From: Ferranicluibacter quercicola
GTDB taxonomy: Bacteria > Pseudomonadota > Alphaproteobacteria > Rhizobiales > Rhizobiaceae
Length of the DNA: 64,000 bases
Direction: 5' to 3'
Assembly (NCBI RefSeq): GCF_021168455.1
Contig: NZ_JAJOZR010000001.1
Span: 620,001 to 684,000, forward strand
A program made the position numbers and the translations under genes. Shown here piece by piece: positions 45,090-54,752 of this stretch. Each line of letters begins with the position of its first letter. Positions within the stretch are counted from its first letter, which is position 1. The notes under the pieces are model-generated. The model saw nothing but the letters and a program-made list of their open reading frames with translations, did no database searches and was not told the origin of the DNA.

Positions 45090-46517
45090 ATGGACACGGA
45101 CCTTTTGATCGGCGCCCGCTTCGAGCCCGGCACCGAGGCGGAAGAGCAGATCCTCAACCCGAAGACCGGGGCGAAGATCCTCGGGCTCGCCGAGGCGTCG
45201 CACGGGCAGATCGATGCGGCCGTGGAGGCCGCCGAACGCGCCTTCGCCACATGGTCGCGCACGACGCCGGCCGAGCGCTCGACCTATCTGCTGCGCATTG
45301 CCGATGCGATCGAGCGGGACGCGGACGGTTTCGCAAGCCTCGAAGCGCTGAACTGCGGCAAGCCGCTGCACGCCGTGCGCAACGACGAGATCCCGGCGAT
45401 CGTGGACTGCTGGCGCTTCTTCGCCGGCGCCATCCGTATGCTCAACGGCCCCGTGGCCGGCGAATATCTGCCCGGTCACACCTCGATGATCCGGCGCGAT
45501 GCGATCGGCGTCGTCGGCTCCATCGCACCCTGGAACTACCCGCTGATGATGATGGCCTGGAAGCTCGCGCCGGCGCTGGCAGGCGGCAACACCGTCGTCT
45601 TCAAGCCCTCCGAACAGACGCCGCTGACCGCGCTGAAGATGGCGCGGCTGCTGGCCGACATCCTGCCGGAAGGCGTCGTCAACATCATCCTCGGCCGCGG
45701 CGACACCGTCGGCAATGCGCTGATCAACCATCCGAAGATCGCGATGGTCTCGATCACCGGCGATATCGCGACCGGCAAGAAAGTGCTGACCGCGGCGGCC
45801 AAGACCGTCAAGCGGACGCATCTGGAACTCGGCGGCAAGGCGCCCGTCATCGTCTATGACGATGCGGACCTCGAGGCCGTCGTCGCCGGTATCCGCACCT
45901 TCGGCTTCTACAATGCCGGGCAGGACTGCACGGCCGCCTGCCGCATCTATGCGCAGGACGGCATTTACGACAAGCTGGTCGCCGACCTCACCGCCGCCGT
46001 CTCCAGCATCACCTTCGGCTCGGAAACAGATGCGGACAACGAGATCGGCCCGCTGATTTCCGCCCGCCAGCGCGACCGTGTGTCGAGCTTCGTCGAGCGC
46101 ACCAACGAGGCACGGCATATGGAGGTCACGACCGGCGGCGGGCGCGGACCGGGCGACGGCTTCTTCTTCCAGCCGACCGTCATCGCAGGGGCGCTGCAGG
46201 ACGACGAGATCGTTCGTCGCGAGGTGTTCGGCCCGGTCGTCTCCGTCACCCGCTTCAAGGAGCCCGAACAGGCGGTGACCTGGGCGAACGACAGCGATTA
46301 CGGCCTCGCCTCCTCCGTCTGGTCGAAGGATATTTCGCGCGCGATGCAGACCGCCGGCCGGCTGCAATACGGCTGCACCTGGATCAATACCCACTTCGCA
46401 CTCGTCAACGAGATGCCGCATGGCGGCCTCAAGCAGTCGGGCTATGGCAAGGATCTCTCGGTCTATGCGCTCGAAGATTACACCGCCGTGCGCCACATCA
46501 TGATCGCACACGGCTGA
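45090..46517 (+). CDS. patD: Gamma-aminobutyraldehyde dehydrogenase
   Basis: 475 residues, aldehyde dehydrogenase fold. Rossmann/substrate region GSIAPWNYPLMMMAWKLAPA, catalytic Glu in THLELGGKAPVIVYDDADL (about 250) and catalytic Cys in YNAGQDCTAACRIY (about 285). It resembles PatD/YdcW, which oxidises 4-aminobutanal from putrescine to GABA, and its place after ydcV matches the E. coli operon ydcSTUV-patD. It starts 25 bases after ydcV. Imported putrescine would thus feed GABA and succinate; the transaminase that makes 4-aminobutanal is not in the window. Confidence 0.92.
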   Translation: MDTDLLIGARFEPGTEAEEQILNPKTGAKILGLAEASHGQIDAAVEAAERAFATWSRTTPAERSTYLLRIADAIERDADGFASLEALNCGKPLHAVRNDEIPAIVDCWRFFAGAIRMLNGPVAGEYLPGHTSMIRRDAIGVVGSIAPWNYPLMMMAWKLAPALAGGNTVVFKPSEQTPLTALKMARLLADILPEGVVNIILGRGDTVGNALINHPKIAMVSITGDIATGKKVLTAAAKTVKRTHLELGGKAPVIVYDDADLEAVVAGIRTFGFYNAGQDCTAACRIYAQDGIYDKLVADLTAAVSSITFGSETDADNEIGPLISARQRDRVSSFVERTNEARHMEVTTGGGRGPGDGFFFQPTVIAGALQDDEIVRREVFGPVVSVTRFKEPEQAVTWANDSDYGLASSVWSKDISRAMQTAGRLQYGCTWINTHFALVNEMPHGGLKQSGYGKDLSVYALEDYTAVRHIMIAHG

Positions 46518-46523
46518 GCGACC

Positions 46524-46544
46524 GGCCGGGCGCAGCGCCCGGCC
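46524..46544 (+). terminator. Stem-loop after patD
   Basis: GGCCGGGC (46524-46531) and GCCCGGCC (46537-46544) form a perfect 8-bp stem, 6 bases after the stop codon. No T-run. Confidence 0.55.
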
Positions 46545-47166
46545 CGCATCGACCCGATCAGGCCGCCACCGGCCCGGAGCGCCCCGCCATGAGTGGGGCG
46601 TCACATGTTTTGACAGGGAAGCCGTCAGTCGCACAGGGTCCGTTCGAACCGAGCGATGCGGTTGCACGATGCTGTCTGGGCATCGCCCTCGGGCGACATC
46701 CATCCCAATGCGGTCAGCGGATGCTGCTGCCGTAAAACGAACCGCCTCAAGCCAGGGATACGCCGCCTCTCTCCGCGCGCGCTACGGCTTGCAAGAGTGC
46801 CCGCGAAACCGCCGGCAACACACCCCGTCCTGCGGCCAAGAACGCCGTCATCGGCCAAGCCTTTCCCGACGCGCCGTTCAGCGGCCTGGAAACGGGAAAT
46901 CGTGCCGAAATCCCGCTGTTTTTAACCATGCATATTTACTGAACTCTAACATTCATTCTCCCGCTTTGCGGGATTGTAATAACGAAACACAACCATAAAA
47001 TGCTGCATCTCTCGGATAACCACGAAAATCGAGGGTAAACAGACAATTAATGTTCAGTTTACTTACTAAAGTTGTCACAGATGAAACATTGAATCAATTT
47101 TTAAATATTGACCCGTTTTTAGTCATAACTTACTTACTAATTTGTAAACCAGAGGATGTTATTGTC
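46545..47166. promoter_or_regulatory. Long intergenic region upstream of the cellulose operon
   Basis: About 620 bases with no credible gene. The first 370 are GC-rich; from about 46920 it turns AT-rich with many short A/T runs and a small hairpin TCCCGC-TTT-GCGGGA (46959-46973). The change marks the likely promoter and 5' untranslated leader of bcsA. An in-frame ATG at 47050 extends BcsA by 39 residues but has no ribosome site. Confidence 0.55.
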
Positions 47167-49377
47167 ATGCGTATATTATCTCTCTTCATATGGATCACGT
47201 CCGCGGCGGCAATATTTGCATTTGTGCTTCAGCCAGTCGGCGCTGACGTACAATTGCTTGTCTCCGCCCTGACGATCGGCTTTCTATTCGTTATTACGCG
47301 CTTCAATAAAGCAGGGCCGCTGCGCTATATTGCGCTGGCGACCGCAAGCATCATCGTCCTGCGTTACGCATACTGGCGCACGACCAGCACGCTTCCGCCG
47401 ATCGACGACCTGATGTCGTTCATTCCCGGAATGCTGCTTTACGTCGCCGAGATGTTCTGCATCTTCATGTTCTTCATCAGCGTGTTCGTCGTCGCCGATC
47501 CGGTCGAGCGCCCCCGCGCTCGCCAGCTGTCAGACGAGGAACTCCCGACCGTCGACGTGTTCGTGCCCTCCTACAACGAAAGCGCCGAGATCCTCTCGCT
47601 GACGCTCGCTGCAGCCGCAGGCATGGATTACCCGTCCGACAAGTTCACCGTCTACCTGCTCGACGACGGCGGCACCGACCAGAAGCGCAACAGCAGCGAT
47701 CCGGAAACCGCCCAGGCCGCCATCGACCGCGGTCAGGCGCTGCGGACGCTCTGTCTCGATCTCGGCGTTCACTACATGACGCGGGCCCAGAACGTGCATG
47801 CCAAGGCCGGCAACCTGAATGCCGGGATGGAACGCACCTCCGGCGATCTGATCGCCGTCTTCGATGCCGACCACGCACCCGAACGTGCCTTCCTGCGCGA
47901 AACCGTCGGCCATTTCAGCGACGATCCGGATCTCTTCCTGGTCCAGACACCGCATTTCTTCGCCAATCCGGACCCGGTCGAGCGCAATCTCGGCACCTAC
48001 AAGCACATGCCGGCCGAGAACGAGATGTTCTACACCATGATCCAGAAGGGTCTGGATCGCTGGAACGCCTCCTTCTTCTGCGGCTCCGCAGCCGTCCTTC
48101 GGCGCGAAGCGCTCGATGAGGTCGGCGGCTTCTCCGGGATCACGATCACCGAGGATTGCGAGACGGCGCTGGAGCTGCACTCGCGCGGCTGGAACAGCCT
48201 CTATGTCGACAAGCCGCTCATCACCGGGCTGCAGCCGGAGACCTTCGCCAGCTTCATCGGACAGCGCTCGCGCTGGTGCCGGGGCATGATCCAGATCCTC
48301 ATCCTGAAGAATCCGCTCTTCAAGCAGGGACTGACGCTTCCCCAGCGCCTGAGCTACATGTCGAGCTGTTTCTTCTGGCTCTTCCCCTTCGTGCGCACCG
48401 CCTTCCTCGTCGCACCCATTCTCTTCATCCTGTTCAACCTGAAGATCTTTAACGCGTCGGCCGAAGACTTCCTGGCCTATACGGTCACCTACCTGATCGC
48501 GTCCGAGATCCTGCGCAACTACCTCTACGGCCAGATGCGTTGGCCCTGGATTTCCGAGCTCTACGAATATGTCCAGTCCGTCTTCCTGGTCCGGGCCATC
48601 GTCAGCGTCATCTTCAATCCGCGCAAGCCGACCTTCAACGTGACCGACAAGGGCGTGTCGCTGAACCAGCGCCAGCTGTCCAACCTCGCCTGGCCGTTCT
48701 TCGCCATCTTCGCCGGTCTCGGCATGGTCCTGTCCTATGCGATCTACCGCTACCAGACGGAGCCGGCGCTCGGCGACCTGATCATCATCACCGGCGCCTG
48801 GAACCTGCTCAACCTGATCATCGCCGGCGCTGCCCTCGGCATCGTCACCGAACAGCCGAACGACGCGGACGGCATCAGCCTTCCCTCGGCCCGGACCGCG
48901 GAGCTGGAAGTGGGCAACCAGACCGTGCCCGTCACCATCCGCCAGATCTCCTCGGAAAAGGCGATCGTCGAACTGAAGAAGAGCATGTCGACCCCGCTGC
49001 GGGCCGGAGACTATGGTCGCCTGCTTCTCGTCGATCCCCCTGCACACGTCATCCTGCCCTCGGTGCCCGTCTTCATCGGCAAGCCGTCCGGCAGCGATCA
49101 CCGCAGCTTCGTGATCGAACTCGACGCGGAAGCCTGCCACTTCCCGGCCATTGCCAGCCTCATGCTCGCCGATCTCGACCTGCCGCGCGCCCTGCGCGAC
49201 GGGCGCCAGAAGCGCCGGTCCTACCCCGTCGCTCTGCTGACGCTGATCCGCTGGGCCATCTTCAGCCCCTTCCTCGCCATCACGGCCGGTCTGTCGTCGA
49301 AATCGACGTCGGAGAGGACAAGCCGCCGCCGCCGTCCGACTGCCGAAAAGCCGCAACCTGTCGTCGAAGCCGCGTGA
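47167..49377 (+). CDS. bcsA: Cellulose synthase catalytic subunit BcsA
   Basis: 736 residues. Membrane glycosyltransferase family 2 that polymerises UDP-glucose into beta-1,4-glucan. N-terminal membrane segments precede the catalytic core: DDGGTD near 166, DAD near 233, TED near 328 and QRSRW near 366, all intact, then further membrane segments and an IFNPRKPTFNVTDKG amphipathic interface. A C-terminal PilZ-like region (about 570-680) lacks the arginine motif and D/NxSxxG that bind c-di-GMP: the matching stretch reads SARTAELEVG and RQISSEKAIVEL. GAGG lies before the ATG at 47167; the frame is open to 47050. First gene of the cellulose operon. Confidence 0.94.
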   Translation: MRILSLFIWITSAAAIFAFVLQPVGADVQLLVSALTIGFLFVITRFNKAGPLRYIALATASIIVLRYAYWRTTSTLPPIDDLMSFIPGMLLYVAEMFCIFMFFISVFVVADPVERPRARQLSDEELPTVDVFVPSYNESAEILSLTLAAAAGMDYPSDKFTVYLLDDGGTDQKRNSSDPETAQAAIDRGQALRTLCLDLGVHYMTRAQNVHAKAGNLNAGMERTSGDLIAVFDADHAPERAFLRETVGHFSDDPDLFLVQTPHFFANPDPVERNLGTYKHMPAENEMFYTMIQKGLDRWNASFFCGSAAVLRREALDEVGGFSGITITEDCETALELHSRGWNSLYVDKPLITGLQPETFASFIGQRSRWCRGMIQILILKNPLFKQGLTLPQRLSYMSSCFFWLFPFVRTAFLVAPILFILFNLKIFNASAEDFLAYTVTYLIASEILRNYLYGQMRWPWISELYEYVQSVFLVRAIVSVIFNPRKPTFNVTDKGVSLNQRQLSNLAWPFFAIFAGLGMVLSYAIYRYQTEPALGDLIIITGAWNLLNLIIAGAALGIVTEQPNDADGISLPSARTAELEVGNQTVPVTIRQISSEKAIVELKKSMSTPLRAGDYGRLLLVDPPAHVILPSVPVFIGKPSGSDHRSFVIELDAEACHFPAIASLMLADLDLPRALRDGRQKRRSYPVALLTLIRWAIFSPFLAITAGLSSKSTSERTSRRRRPTAEKPQPVVEAA

Positions 49378-49400
49378 CCGGAAAGCCAGAGGAAAACATC

Positions 49401-51800
49401 ATGTTCAAGTCATCCACGCTCGCCCTCGCGCTCCTTCCGTCCCTTCTCCTGGCCGGCCTCTCCAGCACGGCCCTTGCCCAGACGCTCGGGCAGGCACCGG
49501 GCCAGCCGGCGGCGGCACCTGCGCCCTTCCGCTTCAACACGCCGTCAACGGCCACAGCGCCGGCGCCGCTTGCCGATGTCGGCGGCACGCTGCGCAAGAT
49601 TGCGGCGAGCCCCTACGACCTGTTCTTCGACGGCGAATTTGCGAGCCGCAAGCTTTCCTTCTTCGCCCGGCCCGACGAGGCGTCGAGCGCATCGCGCCTG
49701 GTGCTGACGCTCCAGACCGCCATTTCCGCCGCGCCGGAGCGGTCGAACCTCACCATCCAGATCAATGGCCGGGAGATCGGTGCCACAAGCCTCACGGCCG
49801 GGGATCCGCGCCGGGTCACCTTCGACATACCGGCCGGCATCATCCAGCCGGGCTACAATGCGGTCGCCATCGCCGCCAGCCACCGGCATCGTGTCGATTG
49901 CAGCGTCGAGGCGACCTACGAGCTCTGGACCAAGATTGATCCGGCGCAGAGCGGCTTCGTCTTCCCCTCGTCCGAGGCGGGCAACCTCACCATGATCGAC
50001 CTGATGCCGCTTGCCGGCACCCGGGAAGGCCGCACCAACCTGCGCGTCATCCTGCCCAAGGGCGCGCAGATGGCGGACTATGACCGCGCGCTGAACGTGG
50101 TGCAGGCGCTCGCCATCGCCGGCAACCTCAATCATCCCCAGGTCGAATTCGGCGCAACGCCCGGCACGGGTGCCGGCATCGACATCTATGTCGGCGTCTT
50201 CAAGGATATCGCCGCCCTGCTCGGCGCCGGCGCACAGGGTCTCACCTCCGGCGAGGCGGCCATCGTCGCGGCCGGTGCGACGCCCGAGCGCAAGCGCCTG
50301 ATCATTTCCGGCCTCGACACTGCCGATCTCGACGCGAAGACGCAGCAGTTCGTCCAGCAGGCGACACGCGAACGTCCCGTCGGCACACCCGAGGGGCTGG
50401 CCGCGCTGACGAATATGAAAGGCCGGCTTCTCGTTCCCGGTGAAAAGGTCACACTGTCGGATCTCGGCCTGACGGCCAAGCCGTTCGACGGCCGGTTCAT
50501 GCAGTCGAAGGTCAATTTCACCATGCCGTCGGACTTCTATCCCGGCGCCTATTCGAGCATGAGCTTCCACCTCAATGCGCTCTATGTCGGCGGGCTGTCG
50601 CCGGATGCGGTGCTGACCGTCAAGGCGAACGACAAGGTCGTGGCCAATATCCCGCTGAGCTCGCCGCTCGGCGGCGCCATTCGCGACCAGCGCCTGCCGA
50701 TCCCGTTCACGGCGCTGCGTCCGGGCCAGAACACGCTGCAGATCGAGGCGCGCCTGCCCTCCAAGCTGGACGCCGCCTGCGAGTCCGTCGACAAGGCAAC
50801 ATCGACGGCGCGCCTCTCCCTCGACGGCAATTCCTACCTCGATATTCCGAACTATGCCCGCGTCGGCCGCTATCCGGATATCGCCGCCCTGACCTCGGGC
50901 CTTCCCGCCCCGGTGGAAGGCGATACGGGCGCTGCGACCACGCTGCTCGTGCCGAACTACAATGCCCAGAGCATGGATGCCGCAGCGACCTTCGTCGCCA
51001 AGATGGCCTACGCATCCGGCCAGGTGAAGCCGATGCAGTACACCTCGCTGCTGCCGGCCATGGACACGGCCAACCTCATCGCGTTCGGCGGATACGACAC
51101 GCTGCCTTCCGAACTCGTCAGCCGCATGAACCTCGATTTCGTCAACATCCGCAACATGGCAGGGGCGGCAGCCTCGCCATACGAAGTCGCGGCGCTGGAG
51201 AATTTCGGGCCGCAGAGCGACATGCAGCGCCAGATGACGACGAGCGTCGTCGGCACGGCGGTAGACCTCTCGCAGACGGCCGGCAGCTTCCTTGCCGCCC
51301 CGGTCGAACGCTCGGCGGAGATGCTGCAGGCCATCCGCAGCAAGGCCGCCTCCGAGCTTTCCAAGCTAAACCTCGCGCCGCTGCGCGCCATTCTGGGTGA
51401 CGAGATCAAGCCGGAAGCGTTTGCCCCCACGGCGCAGACCACGCTGGTGATCGCGCAGAATGCCGGCGGCAACGGCGGGCTGTGGACGGTGGTCGCGTCC
51501 AAGAGTGCGAGCGGCATCGTGGCGGGCACGGACGTGCTGACGGATCTGAACGTCTGGAATACGCTCGGCGGATCGGTCCAGGCGTTTTCCGAAACGGGGA
51601 TCAGGCTCGACCAGCAGCTGGCAACCAACCAGACGCTCTACCAGACGCAGCCGTTCAGCTTGTCCAACATGCGCCTGGTGACGGCGAGCTGGCTGGCCAA
51701 CAATGCCACCGTCTACATCTTCGCGCTGCTGACGGCGGCCATCCTTCTCGGCCTCGGCACCTACATGGTTCTGACGACCGGACGCCGCAATCATGGCTAA
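49401..51800 (+). CDS. bcsB: Cellulose synthase periplasmic subunit BcsB
   Basis: 799 residues. Signal peptide (LALLPSLLLAGLSSTALAQ), a Pro/Ala linker, then carbohydrate-binding and flavodoxin-like domains typical of BcsB (PYDLFFDGEFASRKLSFFAR, NYNAQSMDAAATFVAKMAYA), and one C-terminal membrane anchor (ATVYIFALLTAAILLGLGTY) that holds it beside BcsA. It guides the glucan through the periplasm and is needed for BcsA activity. AGAGGA lies before the ATG, 24 bases after the bcsA stop. Confidence 0.93.
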   Translation: MFKSSTLALALLPSLLLAGLSSTALAQTLGQAPGQPAAAPAPFRFNTPSTATAPAPLADVGGTLRKIAASPYDLFFDGEFASRKLSFFARPDEASSASRLVLTLQTAISAAPERSNLTIQINGREIGATSLTAGDPRRVTFDIPAGIIQPGYNAVAIAASHRHRVDCSVEATYELWTKIDPAQSGFVFPSSEAGNLTMIDLMPLAGTREGRTNLRVILPKGAQMADYDRALNVVQALAIAGNLNHPQVEFGATPGTGAGIDIYVGVFKDIAALLGAGAQGLTSGEAAIVAAGATPERKRLIISGLDTADLDAKTQQFVQQATRERPVGTPEGLAALTNMKGRLLVPGEKVTLSDLGLTAKPFDGRFMQSKVNFTMPSDFYPGAYSSMSFHLNALYVGGLSPDAVLTVKANDKVVANIPLSSPLGGAIRDQRLPIPFTALRPGQNTLQIEARLPSKLDAACESVDKATSTARLSLDGNSYLDIPNYARVGRYPDIAALTSGLPAPVEGDTGAATTLLVPNYNAQSMDAAATFVAKMAYASGQVKPMQYTSLLPAMDTANLIAFGGYDTLPSELVSRMNLDFVNIRNMAGAAASPYEVAALENFGPQSDMQRQMTTSVVGTAVDLSQTAGSFLAAPVERSAEMLQAIRSKAASELSKLNLAPLRAILGDEIKPEAFAPTAQTTLVIAQNAGGNGGLWTVVASKSASGIVAGTDVLTDLNVWNTLGGSVQAFSETGIRLDQQLATNQTLYQTQPFSLSNMRLVTASWLANNATVYIFALLTAAILLGLGTYMVLTTGRRNHG

Positions 51801-52917
51801 GCCGCTCGCCCTGGTCACATGGAGCCTGACGGCCGCCATGACCGTCCTGCTCTCCGCCCTGCTGCCATCGAGCGGCCTGGCGGCGGGCAAGACCAGCCGC
51901 ATCAAAGCGGCGACAGCCATCCTCCCCGCCGACTACATCGCCGGCGCCTGGTGGCTCTACAAATCCGTCTTCGTGGAAAACGGGCGCGTCATCGATCGGT
52001 CGAACGGCAACGTCTCGCACAGCGAAGGCCAGGGCTACGGCATGCTGATCGCCGTCGCCGCGGACGACCGCGAAGCCTTCGACGCGCTCTGGGCCTGGAC
52101 GAAGGAACACCTGCAGGTCCGCGGCGATGCGCTCTCGGCCTGGCGCTGGAGCCCGGACACGGCATTGCCGGTCGCCGATACGAACAATGCCTCCGACGGC
52201 GACCTGCTGATCGCCTGGGCGCTGTCGCGGGCCGCCACGCGGTGGCGCGAGCCGGCCTTTGCCGTCGATGCGCGCCGGATCCTGAAGGATCTGACCAGAA
52301 AGGCGACGGTCACGGATTCGACCTACGGAACGCTTCTGCTTCCCGCCGCACAGGGCTTTGGCGGCAGCACCGAGCAGCCGGGCATCGTCGTCAACCTGTC
52401 CTACTGGATCTTCCCTGCGATCGAGGAGCTGGGGCGCATCGATCCGTCGTTCCCGGCGACAGACCTCGTCGCCAGCGGCAGGGCGCTGCTCGAAAAGGGC
52501 CGCTTCGGCAGCAGTCATCTGCCCGCCGACTGGCTCTCGCTCCGGGGGGAGCACCCGCAGCCGGCGCCGGCCTTCGCCGCCACCTTCGGCTACGAGGCGG
52601 TTCGGGTTCCGCTCTACACGGCCTGGTCCGGCGGCGCGCCGCTGTCGCTCCTGACGGGCGTGCAGCAGCGCTGGAACGAGAACGGCGAGAACGTCATGCA
52701 TGTCATGGATCTGGCAACGGCCACCGCCATGACGGCCATGCCGGACCCCGGTTACCGCGCCGTCAGCGCGCTTCTGTCCTGCGGTCTCGGCAGAGCGGGC
52801 CCGGCTTTCAGCCTGCCGCCCTTCGAGCCGACCGAATATTACCCATCCACGCTCCATCTCCTGAGCATCATCGCCATCTCCGAGAGGTATGCATCATGTC
52901 TTCCAAGTCAAAACTGA
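51793..52917 (+). CDS. bcsZ: Endo-1,4-beta-glucanase BcsZ (glycoside hydrolase family 8)
   Basis: 374 residues, overlapping the end of bcsB by 8 bases. Signal peptide in the first 31 residues. GH8 active site: Glu78 in HSEGQGYGM and the family signature NNASDGDLLIAWAL with Asp135. Further conserved YWIFPAIEEL and AFAATFGYEAVRVPLY. BcsZ trims cellulose in the periplasm and is called celC in Agrobacterium. Confidence 0.93.
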   Translation: MAKPLALVTWSLTAAMTVLLSALLPSSGLAAGKTSRIKAATAILPADYIAGAWWLYKSVFVENGRVIDRSNGNVSHSEGQGYGMLIAVAADDREAFDALWAWTKEHLQVRGDALSAWRWSPDTALPVADTNNASDGDLLIAWALSRAATRWREPAFAVDARRILKDLTRKATVTDSTYGTLLLPAAQGFGGSTEQPGIVVNLSYWIFPAIEELGRIDPSFPATDLVASGRALLEKGRFGSSHLPADWLSLRGEHPQPAPAFAATFGYEAVRVPLYTAWSGGAPLSLLTGVQQRWNENGENVMHVMDLATATAMTAMPDPGYRAVSALLSCGLGRAGPAFSLPPFEPTEYYPSTLHLLSIIAISERYASCLPSQN

Positions 52918-54728
52918 AGTTCTCGCTGCTCGCAGCAACCGCCGTGCTCCTGCTGAACCCCGGCCTCGTTTCGAAGACGTTCCAGAACGGCGATTCGGAG
53001 CTGCAGGCGCAGGAAATGTCGTGGGCGCTGACGGCACCCGCAAACGACGCGTCGAAACGCGATGCGAGCGATCCGCTGCTGGCGCCGGTTCCGGGCGCGG
53101 TCTCGTCTTCCGCCGTATCGGCTGCAAACGCAGCTTTCGCGCCGCCGGCGGCGAGCATCGCACCGGCCGCCGACCGTGTGGCCGTCAACCCTCAGGCTGC
53201 GCCCGGCGACAACCCGTTCCTGCGTCAGGCCGCGTCTGCGCCGGTGGCGACAAGCGTCGCCGTCGCGCTCCCCGCCGCTCTGCCGGCTGCCGAGCCCCGC
53301 GGCGCGTCCACCCCGGCGGTCGCAAATCCCTTCGCGGCCGCTACCGGGCCTGCAGCCGAAGCGGCGTCGGCACAGCCGGCCTCCGCCACATCGGTGGATA
53401 TCTCCGCCCTGCGCTACTACGCCTCGACGCGCGACCTGAAGCGCGTCGGTGCCGAGCTGCGCCGTCTGAAGGATCTCTATCCCGACTGGCAGCCGCCGAA
53501 GGACCTGTTCACGCCGGTCTCCCAGGTGGATGAGCAGCCATTGTGGAACATCTACGCCACCGGCAACTATGCCGCCGTGCGCGCCGGCATCGCCCGCGCC
53601 CAGAGCGTCAATCCGAAATGGCAGCCGTCCGAAGACCTGATGACCAAGCTGCAACTGGGCGAAGCGCGCAGCCTCATCGACAGCGCCATGGCGCAGAGCC
53701 GTTGGAAGGATGTGATCTCGACCGCGCAGGGCCTGCCCTCCCTCATGGTCTGCGGCGAGATGCAGGTGCAGTGGAACGTCGCGGAAGCCTTTGCGCGCCT
53801 GCGCAACTACGCCGACGCCTTCGACGTTTACCGCTACATCCTGTCGAGCTGCGACGACCCCATCATGCGCCTGTCCACGGTGCAGAAGGCATCCCTCCTC
53901 ATCCCGCCGGTCGGCTTCACCTCGCTTCTGGCCCTCGGGCGCACCACGCAGGATGGCCATCCCGAGTTCGAGAACCTCGGCTTCGACGGCATCCGCCGCC
54001 AGATCGGCGCGTTCATCGAGCATGGCGACTTCTCCGAGATGCCGGCAAACGAGGAAATCACGCGCTTCGTCGATTTCATCCAGCGCAATGCCTCCGTCGA
54101 GGACGCGAACCTCGTCGGCTGGTACTTCTATTCGCAGAAGGAATGGACGACGGCGAATGCCTGGTTCCTGCAGGCAACCAAGTTCAAGCGCGACCCGAAG
54201 AGCATCGAAGGCCTGATCCTGACACTGCGGCAGATGGACAAGACCGAGGATGCCCTGAAGCTTGCCCGCCACTACATCAAGATGTCGCCGGATGTCGCGC
54301 GCCAGTATATCGAGATCGTGTCGAGCGTCCTGACCGCCGACAAGCCGGCCCTCGCGCTCGGCGAAACCGAGAATGCCCTGTTTGAGGAGACGGTGACGTC
54401 GCAGAAGTCCGCGCTCGGCGCGCAGGCGCTCGGCTGGAAGTACCTTGCCGGCAATGACAAGGCGGCGGCGAAGACATGGTTTGCGGACTCGGTCGAGTGG
54501 CAGCCGACGGAAGGCGGTGTGGTCGGGCTTGCCGTTCTCGCAGCCCGCGCGAAGAACGGTCGCGCGCTGAGCGCGCTGAAGGTCAACTACGGCAAGACCT
54601 TCACCGCCCTGCAGGATTTCAAGGTCTACCGCCCCCGCTACGTCGCCAAGCGCACCCCCAAGATGCGCGACAAGTCGGTCTCGAGCAAGCCGAGGACACT
54701 GGTGGACTATCTGCGCTCGGCCTCCTGA
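52896..54728 (+). CDS. Exported Ala/Pro-rich protein of the cellulose operon, unknown function
   Basis: 610 residues, starting inside the end of bcsZ (22-base overlap). A short N-terminal hydrophobic segment (FSLLAATAVLLLNPGL) suggests export or anchoring. An Ala/Pro/Ser-rich linker (about 45-165) leads to a helical domain (about 170-610) with TPR-like pairs: DLKRVGAELRRLKDLYPDWQ, YADAFDVYRYILSSCDDP, TANAWFLQATKFKRDP, DALKLARHYIKMSPDVA. It is not a BcsC: no outer-membrane barrel is seen. A role as a periplasmic scaffold for glucan export or for BcsZ is possible. I do not recognise the family with certainty. Confidence 0.8.
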   Translation: MSSKSKLKFSLLAATAVLLLNPGLVSKTFQNGDSELQAQEMSWALTAPANDASKRDASDPLLAPVPGAVSSSAVSAANAAFAPPAASIAPAADRVAVNPQAAPGDNPFLRQAASAPVATSVAVALPAALPAAEPRGASTPAVANPFAAATGPAAEAASAQPASATSVDISALRYYASTRDLKRVGAELRRLKDLYPDWQPPKDLFTPVSQVDEQPLWNIYATGNYAAVRAGIARAQSVNPKWQPSEDLMTKLQLGEARSLIDSAMAQSRWKDVISTAQGLPSLMVCGEMQVQWNVAEAFARLRNYADAFDVYRYILSSCDDPIMRLSTVQKASLLIPPVGFTSLLALGRTTQDGHPEFENLGFDGIRRQIGAFIEHGDFSEMPANEEITRFVDFIQRNASVEDANLVGWYFYSQKEWTTANAWFLQATKFKRDPKSIEGLILTLRQMDKTEDALKLARHYIKMSPDVARQYIEIVSSVLTADKPALALGETENALFEETVTSQKSALGAQALGWKYLAGNDKAAAKTWFADSVEWQPTEGGVVGLAVLAARAKNGRALSALKVNYGKTFTALQDFKVYRPRYVAKRTPKMRDKSVSSKPRTLVDYLRSAS

Positions 54729-54752
54729 AGACATCGCACGGATGAGCAAAGA

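Noticed and set aside
46656..46998. Small open frames upstream of bcsA
   Set aside because: Arg/Pro/Ser-rich, no ribosome site, several overlapping frames of equal quality.
47050..47166. BcsA start at 47050
   Set aside because: No ribosome site, and the added 39 residues are AT-rich leader sequence; GAGG before the ATG at 47167 is better.
48540..49400. Extension of the BcsB frame upstream of 49401
   Set aside because: It lies inside bcsA in another frame, and a signal peptide begins at the ATG at 49401.
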